Below are positions 1 to 6,818 of a DNA stretch of 13,771 nt, in pieces. The stretch covers positions 1-13,771 of the forward strand of contig JAISVO010000103.1 in the NCBI GenBank assembly GCA_031271525.1. Direction: 5' to 3'. Made by a program: the position numbers and the translations under genes. Positions within the stretch are counted from its first letter, which is position 1. Each line of letters begins with the position of its first letter. Origin of the DNA: Oscillospiraceae bacterium. Lineage in GTDB: Bacteria; Bacillota; Clostridia; Oscillospirales; UBA929. The notes beneath the pieces are model-generated. The model did no database searches, was not told the origin of the DNA, and worked only from the letters and a program-made list of their open reading frames with translations.

Positions 1-440
1 ACAACCTCTTCGTCATCCGTAAAGTAACCGTCGCACACGCCGAGGACGGTCAGGTTCGGAAACCTCTCCGCTGCCTTCTCTGCGGCCAGCGCGGCGACCC
101 CGGGCTTCCCGCCTAAAAAGAAGACCGTTTTCCCCGTTTCGGCGCATCGGGCCAGCATTGAGAAGGTCCACTCCACCCCGAGCACGCGGCTCTGTAAAGG
201 TCTTCCAAGCGACTTCGCCGCTTTGAGGATCCCGATGCCGTCCGCCAGAATCAGGTCGGCGGTGACAACCGCCTCCCGCGCCTCGGGGTTCTTCCGGCAG
301 ACCATCACGATCTCAGGGTTTGGGGTCACGACCCGCCCGCCGCCGCTCCCCATCAATTGAAACCCCCGGTCAACGGCTTCCCCGGGGGTCAACACGTCAA
401 AGGGGATCCCTAAAATGTTTGTCCGCAACCCAAAGCCCAT
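1..440 (-). CDS. WecG/TagA/CpsF family glycosyltransferase (GT26), 3' part missing
   Basis: The family transfers a sugar, typically N-acetylmannosamine, onto undecaprenyl-diphosphate-linked GlcNAc at the cytoplasmic membrane, an early step in wall teichoic acid or related surface polymers. The 146 residues visible carry the family signatures in order: NILGIPFDVLTPGEA (8-22), the TPNPEIV loop (39-45), LADGIGI (65-71), and a FFLGGKPGVA nucleotide-binding-like segment (107-116). From memory of TagA enzymes, T39 and D67 fall where the catalytic Thr and Asp lie. The gene runs off the window, so the C-terminal membrane-targeting part cannot be judged. The ATG at 440 lies 6 bases after the cinA stop; only a weak AATAGG-like site precedes it, so translation is probably coupled to cinA. 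Family assignment is firm; the exact acceptor and sugar are unknown. Confidence 0.88.
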   Translation of the reverse strand, partial: MGFGLRTNILGIPFDVLTPGEAVDRGFQLMGSGGGRVVTPNPEIVMVCRKNPEAREAVVTADLILADGIGILKAAKSLGRPLQSRVLGVEWTFSMLARCAETGKTVFFLGGKPGVAALAAEKAAERFPNLTVLGVCDGYFTDDEEV

Positions 441-446
441 CCTATT

Positions 447-1700
447 CTAACATAAAATCCCCGGCAGCGTCAAGAGCCGCCGCACCATGTCCAGCGCCGT
501 CAGCGCCGCCATGTTCCGGATCCGCCCCCGCTCGTCGCCGAAATTACGGGTGAGGGCCGTCGCCACCCCGGTCCGGGCGTCGCAAAGGGCAATGCAGACG
601 GTACCCACCGGAGTTTCGCTGCCGTCTCCGCTTGGTCCGGCAAGCCCTGTAATCCCCAAGCCCAGCTCCGCGCTGGTGGCCTTGCAGACGCCTTCCGCCA
701 TCGCGGCGGCGACCTGCTCACTCACCATGCCATATCGGTCGATCACCTGTCCATCCACCCCGAGGAGAGTTTCCTTAACCGAACGGGCATAGGCGACCAC
801 GCCTCCCAAGAACCGCTTGGACGCGCCGGGTACGCTTGTCAAGCGGGCCGACACCAGACCGCCGGTGCAGCTCTCGGCTACCGCCAAACGGACGCCGGCG
901 CTGTTGAGGAGGGTCAACACCACCTCCTCCAAGGCTCCGGTGTCAACGCCGTACACCACGTCGCCGAGCAGCGCGGTCACCTTTGACACCATTGGGTCGA
1001 TCAGGGCGATCGCGTCTTCTTTGGTCGCCGCCGAGGCGGTGACACGGAGGGTAACCTCCCCTTCCTGCGCGTAGGGCGCCAAGGTGGGATTCCGGGAACC
1101 CTCCATCAGGGGACGAAGCCTGTCCTCCACGGCCGATTCCCCCATCCCGAAAACACGGATGTTGCGGGAGGCGATGGTGGTGTCCGAGAAGGAGCGGAGG
1201 ATCGGCATCAGGCAATTTTGGAACAAGGGACGGCATTCCTTGGGGGGACCGGGGAGCATGAAGACCCACAGACCGTCTTTTTGGAATCCGCAGCCGGGAG
1301 CGGTGCCCCAATCATTTTCCAACAGGATACCGCCCACAGGGATCATCGCCTGCTGGCGGTTGTTCTCGGTAACCGGACGCCCCACCGCCTTGAAGAAGGA
1401 CAGAATCTTCTCCCATGTCGGCTGATGGAGCTCCAGCGGTAGGCCGAAGGCTTCGCAAACTGTCTGCTTGGTCAAGTCGTCGCAAGTGGGGCCTAGTCCA
1501 CCCGTCGTGATGATGATGTCGGCGCGTCCCTTCGCGATCCGAAGCGCTTCCTTGAGCCGACCCGGATTGTCCCCCACCGTCGTATGGAAGTAACAGCGGA
1601 TTCCTGTTTCGGCAAGCCCTTGGGATATATCCCGCGCGTCGGTGTTCGCGACGCCGCCCAGCAGAAGCTCGGTCCCCACCGCAATGATTTCACAGGTCAT
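447..1700 (-). CDS. cinA: CinA: ADP-ribose pyrophosphatase / NMN amidohydrolase
   Basis: This cytoplasmic two-domain protein of 417 residues has the usual length for bacterial CinA. The N-terminal MoCF-like (COG1058) domain carries the start signature IIAVGTELLLGG (5-16), the TTGGLGPTCDDLTKQT loop (65-80) and a LPGPPKE segment (149-155). The C-terminal PncC-type amidohydrolase domain carries VAESCTGGLVSARLTSVPGA (274-293) and GITGLAGPSG (349-358). In the family the C-terminal domain deamidates nicotinamide mononucleotide to nicotinate mononucleotide, and the N-terminal domain hydrolyses ADP-ribose, so together they salvage pyridine nucleotide. The ATG at 1700 is preceded 7 bases upstream by AGGAGG, which overlaps the thiI stop codon; the two genes are 11 bases apart and clearly one operon. 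The older 'competence/damage-inducible' name is not supported by anything in this context. No key motif is missing. Confidence 0.96.
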   Translation of the reverse strand: MTCEIIAVGTELLLGGVANTDARDISQGLAETGIRCYFHTTVGDNPGRLKEALRIAKGRADIIITTGGLGPTCDDLTKQTVCEAFGLPLELHQPTWEKILSFFKAVGRPVTENNRQQAMIPVGGILLENDWGTAPGCGFQKDGLWVFMLPGPPKECRPLFQNCLMPILRSFSDTTIASRNIRVFGMGESAVEDRLRPLMEGSRNPTLAPYAQEGEVTLRVTASAATKEDAIALIDPMVSKVTALLGDVVYGVDTGALEEVVLTLLNSAGVRLAVAESCTGGLVSARLTSVPGASKRFLGGVVAYARSVKETLLGVDGQVIDRYGMVSEQVAAAMAEGVCKATSAELGLGITGLAGPSGDGSETPVGTVCIALCDARTGVATALTRNFGDERGRIRNMAALTALDMVRRLLTLPGILC

Positions 1701-1711
1701 CTGGCCCCCTC

Positions 1712-2866
1712 CTATACATCAGTCTTAGTAACGCTTTTGAGTGTCTCGGCTTCCAGCGTCCGGAAGTCGAACAGTTCCTCCGCTCTCTTCACCGCTTCGA
1801 GGCGGGGTTTTGTCTGCGGGTGACGGGGGGTGAAGAGTCCGCAGCAGTCTTCATACGGCAGGATCGATGTCTCGAAGGTGCCGATCTTCCGGGCCGTGCG
1901 GCTCACCTCTTCTTTATCCATCCCAACCAACGGGCGGAGTACGGGCAGCGACGCGGCTTCCTCGGTTACCGCCAAAGCCTCGGTAGTTTGGCTCGCCACC
2001 TGCCCCAGACTGTCCCCCGTGACCAGCGCTCCGGCGCCGTTCCGCAGGGCTACGGAGGACGCGAGGCGGCACATGCTCCGACGGGTCAAGAGGGTTGCGA
2101 GTTCCTCCGGGCACTCCTTCCGGATCGCCTCTTGGATTGCCGTGAGGGAGATGATCCGGACCGTCATCCTTCCGCACCACTCCGCTAAGATCCGGGCGAG
2201 GGTGATCACCTTCTCCCGGGCCTCGGGCGAGGTGTAGGGATAGCTCTCGAAGTGGATCGGCAGCAACGAGAGCCCCCGCCGCGCCATCCGCCACCCGGCG
2301 ACCGGACTGTCGATCCCGCCGCTGAGCAGCAGCGCCGCGCTTCCGGCGGTCCCGGGGGGCAACCCCCCCGCTCCTTCGGCGGGACGGGCGTGTATGTACG
2401 CCGCGGACTCGCGCACCTCCGCCCACACGATCTCGCCGGGGTTCCGTACGCTGACCGGTATCCCCAGTGTCTCGTGGAGGAACCCGCCCAGCTCCGCGCA
2501 GATCTCGGGACTTGTCAGCGGGAAGCGCTTGTCCGCGCGCCGGGCTTCCACCTTGAACGACGCGGCTTCCTTCAGTTCGGGTAGCAGCAGGGCGGACTGC
2601 TTCAGGCTCTCCATCTCTTTTTCGCACCGGATCGCCCGGCAGACCGCCGAGAATCCGAACACTTTCAGCGCGGCGGCGTAAGCGCCGCTTACGTCGCATT
2701 TGTCGCCTGTGGGGACGGCATAGACCGCCGACTGACGGGAGGTCAGTTCGAAGGGACCGAACGGTTCCAGCACGGCGCGGAGCCGTCGGAGAAGGCTTGC
2801 CTCAAAACGCGAGCGGTTTAGTCCTTTCAAAACCATTTCGCCCATCTTTAACAGGATGATTTCCAA
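1712..2866 (-). CDS. thiI: ThiI: tRNA 4-thiouridine synthase
   Basis: ThiI activates U8 of tRNA by adenylation and transfers sulfur to form 4-thiouridine; it also feeds thiazole synthesis in some species. The 384 residues contain an N-terminal ferredoxin-like region and THUMP domain (about 1-165), then the PP-loop ATPase with LLLSGGIDSPVAGW (179-192), HFESYPYTSPEA (205-216), GDSLGQVASQTTEAL (284-298) and ILPYEDCCGLFTPRHPQTKP (335-354). There is no C-terminal rhodanese domain, as is normal for Bacillota ThiI, where a dedicated cysteine desulfurase supplies sulfur directly. No desulfurase gene lies in this window, although in many Bacillota one is adjacent. The start is a TTG at 2866, chosen because AAGGGG sits 9 bases upstream and the MEIILLKMGE beginning matches the family; the next ATG (2845) would remove conserved residues. 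First gene of the thiI-cinA-tagA operon. Confidence 0.95.
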   Translation of the reverse strand: MEIILLKMGEMVLKGLNRSRFEASLLRRLRAVLEPFGPFELTSRQSAVYAVPTGDKCDVSGAYAAALKVFGFSAVCRAIRCEKEMESLKQSALLLPELKEAASFKVEARRADKRFPLTSPEICAELGGFLHETLGIPVSVRNPGEIVWAEVRESAAYIHARPAEGAGGLPPGTAGSAALLLSGGIDSPVAGWRMARRGLSLLPIHFESYPYTSPEAREKVITLARILAEWCGRMTVRIISLTAIQEAIRKECPEELATLLTRRSMCRLASSVALRNGAGALVTGDSLGQVASQTTEALAVTEEAASLPVLRPLVGMDKEEVSRTARKIGTFETSILPYEDCCGLFTPRHPQTKPRLEAVKRAEELFDFRTLEAETLKSVTKTDV

Positions 2867-2898
2867 TAATCGTTACCCCTTAACCATTCGTCACGGGC

Positions 2899-2913
2899 TT
2901 GTACCGGCTACAA
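2899..2913. repeat. Short inverted repeat in the thiI leader
   Basis: TTGTA and TACAA flank a 5-base spacer (CCGGC), forming a 5-bp stem or a dyad of operator size. It lies about 12-27 bases after the predicted thiI transcription start. It is too small to call a riboswitch or terminator and could be chance. Confidence 0.3.
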
Positions 2914-2931
2914 TCGGCGTGCCCTCGTACC

Positions 2932-2960
2932 ATTATACCGTACAGCCGAAAAAAAAACAA
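2932..2960 (-). promoter_or_regulatory. Predicted sigma-A promoter for thiI-cinA-tagA
   Basis: On the minus strand a perfect TATAAT (-10, 2937 to 2932) is preceded after exactly 17 bases by TTGTTT (2960 to 2955), a weak -35. Predicted transcription starts near 2925, giving a leader of about 60 bases before the TTG start of thiI. The -35 lies in the A-tract that also flanks the oppositely directed acpP promoter. Confidence 0.6.
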
Positions 2961-2976
2961 ATATTTTTCAAAAACC
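2949..2976 (+). promoter_or_regulatory. A-tract / putative UP element upstream of acpP
   Basis: A run of nine A (2949-2957) followed by an A/T-rich stretch through about 2976 sits immediately upstream of the acpP -35 box, where the RNA polymerase alpha C-terminal domain contacts UP elements. It stands out from the GC-rich surroundings. It separates the two divergent promoters and could serve both. Confidence 0.5.
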
Positions 2977-2978
2977 AC

Positions 2979-3007
2979 TTGATAAGGCGGCGCGGGCAAG
3001 GTATACT
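2979..3007 (+). promoter_or_regulatory. Predicted strong sigma-A promoter for acpP
   Basis: TTGATA (2979-2984) and TATACT (3002-3007) are separated by exactly 17 bases. Each differs from the consensus hexamer at one position. The predicted start is near 3014, leaving a leader of about 29 bases that contains AGGAGG (3029-3034), 8 bases before the ATG. The quality of both elements fits an abundant protein such as acyl carrier protein. No FapR- or FabT-like palindrome was recognised in the leader. Confidence 0.82.
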
Positions 3008-3042
3008 CTAGTCACAACTTAATGTTTTAGGAGGATGGTTCC

Positions 3043-3276
3043 ATGAGCGCAACCGCAGAAAAGGTGCGGGCTATTTTGGCGACGCAACTCGACATCGACC
3101 CCGAGAAAATCGCGGAGACAACAGACATTGCCGAGGATTTGGGCGCCGATTCCCTCGATGTCGTCGAGCTGATGATGTCTGTGGAAGAGGAGTTTGAACT
3201 GACCATAGACGAAGAGGCCGCCAAAGGCTTCCGCACCGTCCGCGATGTGGCAAGCTACATTGACGAGCATCAGTAA
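3043..3276 (+). CDS. acpP: Acyl carrier protein
   Basis: This 77-residue acidic protein carries growing acyl chains as thioesters on a phosphopantetheine arm during type II fatty-acid synthesis in the cytoplasm. The attachment site is Ser37 in the canonical LGADSLDVVEL motif (33-43), followed by EEEFELTIDEE and a typical C-terminal helix ending YIDEHQ. Length is standard. A perfect AGGAGG ribosome site lies 8 bases upstream. The gene is not next to fabD, fabG, fabF, plsX or rnc, its usual partners; it is instead the first gene before a surface lipoprotein and a two-component pair. It could be the main fatty-acid ACP or a second, dedicated one; the generic sequence and strong promoter favour the main ACP. 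The following ORF begins inside its last codons. Confidence 0.96.
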   Translation: MSATAEKVRAILATQLDIDPEKIAETTDIAEDLGADSLDVVELMMSVEEEFELTIDEEAAKGFRTVRDVASYIDEHQ

Positions 3277-4666
3277 ACCAAAGGGCAGGCGGGGCAGGCG
3301 GTCGCGCCTGCCCCTCTTAACTCTTGCCCTTTTGTTCCTCCTTCCCGCCTGCCAATCCTCCGAGGAGCTGATGAGGGTACCCCGTCAGCCGCTGGAGTAC
3401 GAGCGGCTTCAAAATATGATCGACCTCCTCCTCACAAAGGAGTTTACTTACAGCGCTCCCGCGCAGGGCAGCTACCGCTCCCCCGTCGAGATGAAGGACC
3501 TGACGGGCGACGGGCGGGAAGAAGCGATCCTTTTTATCCGCGCCACGACGGGGACGGCGGCGGACACCCGGATGGCGGTCTTCACCCCGAGCGAGGACGG
3601 CTACACCCTTCTCCCGGAGGTCACCGAAAACGCCCAATCGGTTCACAGCATCGCTTTCCATGACTTCAACGACGACGGGAGGCTAGAGATCGCAGTCGGC
3701 TGGCGTCTGCAAAACAGCGAGGATTCCAGCCAATATTCCCTCTCGGTCTATACGATGACAGACAGCGAGATGGTTGAAATCCTGAGCGCGCCCTATGCCG
3801 CCTATGTCGTATACGACGCCGAGGACGGCAGCCCGCCGGCTCTCTTCATCGTCAAATATGCGGAGAGAGGCACCGAGAGGTCCGGGATCTCCGAGCTCTA
3901 TCTCAGCCGGGACGGCGAGATGATGCCGGTCGCGACCGCCGACCTGTCCCGGGGCGTGGAATCCTTCCTGCGGGTCCGCACCACCCCCCTCACCGACGGT
4001 AAACCGGGATTTTTGGTGGCTTCGAGCTTCCAGACAAGTGTCGTAAACACAAGGGAGGTCACCGATGTTTTCACTTTTCGGGACGACCAGCTGATCAATG
4101 TCTCCCGCGATATGGAAACCGGGATCAGCGGCGCGCTGGTGCGGGATATCCGGTTCACAGCCGACGATATCGACGAGGACGGGGTGCTGGACATCCCCCT
4201 GCCAATCCCGCTGAACCCGCATCCCGACGCGGGCGAGAACGCGCCCGTCTTCTACGAGATCCACTGGCGGGCATACAGTTCGGACGGCGCTTCGTCCGAA
4301 ATCGCGCGGACATACAGTAACAGCAACGACGGATGGTTCCTCAATTTGCCCGAAAAGTGGCCGGAAACGGACAGCTATACCGTCCGCAGGTGGGAATCGG
4401 GCAATGGCAACCAGAAAATCACCACCTTCTCCCTCCTGACACCCGATAGGGGCGCGGTGAATTTTCTGGTCCTCGACTATTTTTCCCGCCCGGCGGGAGA
4501 AACGCCCCGCTCCCGGGGGCAGACAGTGCTGGTCGACGAGCCGCTCCTGCTGGTTACCTGCGACTTGATCCCGTTCTTAGGGGAATATTCCCAATATAAC
4601 CTCGGCGAGGAAGAAATGAAGAAGATTTTCAAACGGATACCAATCGAGTGGGGGGGTGGAGTATGA
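3245..4666 (+). CDS. Lipoprotein of unknown function with three calcium-loop-like repeats (FG-GAP/VCBS-like)
   Basis: The 473-residue product has an Arg-rich n-region (KGRRGRRSR), a hydrophobic core and a lipobox LLPAC, so Cys36 would be lipidated and the protein anchored outside the membrane. Three Asp-rich motifs recur: DLTGDGREEA (85-94), DFNDDGRLEI (140-149) and DIDEDGVLDI (308-317). These resemble the DxDxDG loops of FG-GAP/VCBS beta-propeller or dockerin-like calcium sites, and the strand-rich sequence between them fits a propeller or beta-sandwich. No enzyme motif was recognised. The ATG at 3245 lies within acpP (32-base overlap) without a good ribosome site; TTG at 3260 is an alternative, and no start lies between that codon and the signal peptide except rare codons. 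Its stop overlaps the response-regulator ATG (ATGA). Co-translation suggests an accessory sensor or ligand-binding partner of the kinase; this is inference. Confidence 0.85.
   Translation: MWQATLTSISKPKGRRGRRSRLPLLTLALLFLLPACQSSEELMRVPRQPLEYERLQNMIDLLLTKEFTYSAPAQGSYRSPVEMKDLTGDGREEAILFIRATTGTAADTRMAVFTPSEDGYTLLPEVTENAQSVHSIAFHDFNDDGRLEIAVGWRLQNSEDSSQYSLSVYTMTDSEMVEILSAPYAAYVVYDAEDGSPPALFIVKYAERGTERSGISELYLSRDGEMMPVATADLSRGVESFLRVRTTPLTDGKPGFLVASSFQTSVVNTREVTDVFTFRDDQLINVSRDMETGISGALVRDIRFTADDIDEDGVLDIPLPIPLNPHPDAGENAPVFYEIHWRAYSSDGASSEIARTYSNSNDGWFLNLPEKWPETDSYTVRRWESGNGNQKITTFSLLTPDRGAVNFLVLDYFSRPAGETPRSRGQTVLVDEPLLLVTCDLIPFLGEYSQYNLGEEEMKKIFKRIPIEWGGGV
3280..3332 (+). terminator. Nested hairpin just after acpP, inside the next gene: putative leaky terminator/attenuator
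   Basis: An inner perfect 10-bp GC-rich stem, GGGGCAGGCG (3291-3300) with CGCCTGCCCC (3305-3314), has a 4-base loop. An outer perfect 8-bp stem, AAAGGGCA (3280-3287) with TGCCCTTT (3325-3332), encloses it and is followed by TGTTCC. It begins 4 bases after the acpP stop codon, where an intrinsic terminator would be expected. The T-tract after the inner stem is broken (TCTTAACTCTT), so termination would be partial at best. The whole structure lies in the signal-peptide codons of the downstream lipoprotein. Confidence 0.6.
3284..3301 (+). repeat. Tandem 9-bp direct repeat
   Basis: GGCAGGCGG occurs twice head to tail (3284-3292 and 3293-3301) and encodes Gly-Arg-Arg twice in the n-region of the lipoprotein signal peptide. 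Either copy can pair with CGCCTGCC (3305-3312), which gives two mutually exclusive inner hairpins. It is also a candidate site for slippage. Confidence 0.7.
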
Positions 4667-5358
4667 CCGCGCGAAAGCTTTTGGTTCTCGAAGACGAGGA
4701 AAATATCCGGAGCTTTGTCGTCATCAACCTGCGGCGTGCCGGGTATGACGTTATCGAGGCGAGCGACGGGGAGGAAGCGCTCCGGCTGATGGAGCGGCAC
4801 CCCGACACCCGTCTCGCCCTGCTGGACATCATGCTGACCGGAGCTCTCGACGGATTGGAGGTCTGCCGCCGGATCCGCGCCGGCAACGCCGATGTCGGGA
4901 TCATCATGCTGACCGCGAAAACGCAGGAATTGGATAAAGTAACCGGCTTGATGTCAGGGGCGGACGACTACATCACAAAACCCTTCTCCCCCACCGAGCT
5001 GATCGCCCGCGTCGACGCGCTGATCCGCCGGATCGGCGACCCGCCGGCACAGGAGGACGCCGAGATCGTCAGCGGTCCCTTCACCCTCAATCCGATGAAC
5101 CGCACCCTGTTCAAGAACGGGACACGGATGAAGCTGACCCAAGTAGAGTTTAATATTGTAAAACTCTTCCTAAGGAATCAGAACCGCGCCCTCTCCCGGG
5201 AAGAGATTTTGACGAGCATCTGGGGCAACGAGTACTTCGGTGACGTGAAGATCGTCGATGTCAATGTGCGCCGGCTGCGGATCAAGCTGGAGGACGATAC
5301 CGCGAACCCAACCTTCATCACAACGGTGTGGGGGTATGGCTACAAGTGGGGACTGTAG
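4663..5358 (+). CDS. OmpR/PhoB-family response regulator
   Basis: This 231-residue DNA-binding response regulator has a receiver domain with the acidic pocket E10-D11, phospho-acceptor Asp55 in LALLDIML (51-58), the switch Thr in IIMLTAKT and the conserved Lys in DDYITKPFSPTEL. A C-terminal winged helix follows, with LTQVEFNIVKLFLRNQNRAL, REEILTSIWG and the recognition/wing segment VNVRRLRIKLE...TVWGYGYKW typical of PhoB/WalR. The ATG at 4663 overlaps the upstream lipoprotein stop and has a G-rich site (4651-4661); a GTG at 4648 would add five residues (MGGWS) of no family character, so 4663 is preferred. It is the cognate partner of the next gene and is likely to regulate this operon and other envelope genes, but no binding-site repeat was identified. 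Confidence 0.95.
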   Translation: MTARKLLVLEDEENIRSFVVINLRRAGYDVIEASDGEEALRLMERHPDTRLALLDIMLTGALDGLEVCRRIRAGNADVGIIMLTAKTQELDKVTGLMSGADDYITKPFSPTELIARVDALIRRIGDPPAQEDAEIVSGPFTLNPMNRTLFKNGTRMKLTQVEFNIVKLFLRNQNRALSREEILTSIWGNEYFGDVKIVDVNVRRLRIKLEDDTANPTFITTVWGYGYKWGL

Positions 5359-6818
5359 TGACCGATTATATCAAGAAACGGTTCCAAGAGACCGGGGGGA
5401 TGCAGCGCCGCTGGATCCTCAACAGTCTCGGCGTGTCGATTTTGGTGGCGCTGACGGGCCTCGCCGCTTTCTCGGCGGTGCTCGGCAACTATTTCACGTC
5501 TTCCATCGAGTCCTCGCTGGAGGCGCAGGCGTCGTCCTACGCCGGATTCATCAGCAAAAACTACACCGACAGCTACCCGACCTACTTCCAAAACATCCAG
5601 ATCCTCCTTTATGAGTTCAGCGACCGCGACAAATTCGAGCTGCAATTCATCAACAGCCAAGGAAATTTGATCGGCTCCTCCAACCGGACCGGCACCCAGT
5701 TTTCGGGTGTCCCGATCAACACGCCCGACGTAACGCGGGTGCGGAGCGGCACGGCTTCCTCATGGGTCGGCGAGGATCCCGCGACCGGGGAGCGGGTCTT
5801 GGCGGTTTCCTCCCCGATCACCCTCCGGGGGGCGCAGCTGATCGGCGCGGTGCGGTGCGTCACCAGCATGGAGCGGGCGGAAGCCCAAGTGTTTCAGTAT
5901 GTCGGCATCGGCGCGGGAATCTGCCTCCTCTTCATCCTCTTCATCGTGCTGATCAACTTCCTCTTCCTGCGGGGGATCCTCCTGCCGGTGCGGGAGATCA
6001 ACCGGGTTTCCAAGCGGATCGCCGAGGGCGGCTACGGGGTACGGATCGAGAAGACCTATAAAGACGAGATGGGCGAACTGGTCAGCAACATCAACCACAT
6101 GTCGGTGGAAATCGGCGTCGCGGAACGGATGAAGAACGACTTTATCTCATCGGTCTCCCACGAGCTGCGTACCCCGCTGACAGCCATCAACGGCTGGGGG
6201 GAAACCCTCCTAAACGCCGATATGAACGATCCGGCGGAGATCCGCAAGGGCTTGCGGATCATGCTGAAAGAAACCTCCCGGCTGTCCGGGATGGTGGAGG
6301 AGCTGCTGGACTTCACACGGATTGAGAGCGGACGGATGCGGCTGGACATCGGCCCGATCGACATCGCCTCCGAGCTGGAGGAGATCATCTACCTCCATAT
6401 GGACGCCTTAAAACGGGACGGCATCGTCCTCACCTACACCCAACCGGACGAAGTCCCGGACATCAGCGGCGACCGCGCCCGCTTGAAACAAGTTTTTGTC
6501 AATATTCTGGACAATGCCGCAAAACACGGCGGGAGCGGCAAGAAAATCGACGCGGAGCTTGCCGTGGAGAAGAATTGGGTCATCATCACGGTGCGGGACT
6601 ACGGTCCGGGTATTCCGGAAAGCGAGCTGCCCCATGTAAAATATAAGTTCTATAAAGGGTCCTCTTCGGTCCGGGGCAGCGGCATCGGCTTGTCGGTCAG
6701 CGACGAGATCATGCGTCTGCACGGCGGCGAGTTGGAGATCGAGAGTCAGGAGGGCGTTGGCACCAAAGTAACCCTCCGTCTGCCAAGAAACGAAGAAACC
6801 GGAAAGGATGAATTGTAA
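5358..6818 (+). CDS. Membrane sensor histidine kinase (HAMP-HisKA-HATPase)
   Basis: The 486-residue kinase has TM1 (about 19-43), an extracellular domain of roughly 137 residues (44-180, PAS/CACHE-like in length, ligand unknown) and TM2 (about 181-204). HAMP follows (about 205-252, LPVREINRVSKRIAEGGYGV). The HisKA phospho-site is His268 in FISSVSHELRTPLTAINGWG. The ATPase domain has the N box VFVNILDNAAKHG, G1 box DYGPGIP (414-420) and G2 box GSGIGLSVSDEI. All catalytic boxes are intact. The GTG at 5358 overlaps the regulator stop by one base and has GTGGGG a few bases upstream; a GTG at 5328 would add ten residues read inside the regulator gene and is less likely. It presumably phosphorylates Asp55 of the preceding regulator. 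Ligand identity may involve the lipoprotein or the GH26 product encoded alongside, by inference. Confidence 0.95.
   Translation: MTDYIKKRFQETGGMQRRWILNSLGVSILVALTGLAAFSAVLGNYFTSSIESSLEAQASSYAGFISKNYTDSYPTYFQNIQILLYEFSDRDKFELQFINSQGNLIGSSNRTGTQFSGVPINTPDVTRVRSGTASSWVGEDPATGERVLAVSSPITLRGAQLIGAVRCVTSMERAEAQVFQYVGIGAGICLLFILFIVLINFLFLRGILLPVREINRVSKRIAEGGYGVRIEKTYKDEMGELVSNINHMSVEIGVAERMKNDFISSVSHELRTPLTAINGWGETLLNADMNDPAEIRKGLRIMLKETSRLSGMVEELLDFTRIESGRMRLDIGPIDIASELEEIIYLHMDALKRDGIVLTYTQPDEVPDISGDRARLKQVFVNILDNAAKHGGSGKKIDAELAVEKNWVIITVRDYGPGIPESELPHVKYKFYKGSSSVRGSGIGLSVSDEIMRLHGGELEIESQEGVGTKVTLRLPRNEETGKDEL

Noticed and set aside
1914..2699. Long minus-strand ORF of 261 codons within thiI
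   Set aside because: It is an out-of-frame shadow rich in Arg/Gly/Pro, as GC-rich DNA produces, fully inside the clearly real thiI gene.
2867..3042. Riboswitch or T-box in the thiI/acpP gap
   Set aside because: Both predicted leaders are short (about 60 and 29 bases) and no conserved aptamer-like structure or terminator is visible.
3284..3310. Twin-arginine (Tat) signal in the lipoprotein because of paired Arg codons
   Set aside because: The Arg pairs are not followed by the x-F-L-K pattern; an ordinary Sec lipoprotein signal with an Arg-rich n-region explains them.
3683..4264. 193-codon minus-strand ORF antisense to the lipoprotein
   Set aside because: It lacks recognisable motifs and a ribosome site and opposes a gene with a clear lipobox and an operon position; best explained as a GC-driven shadow.
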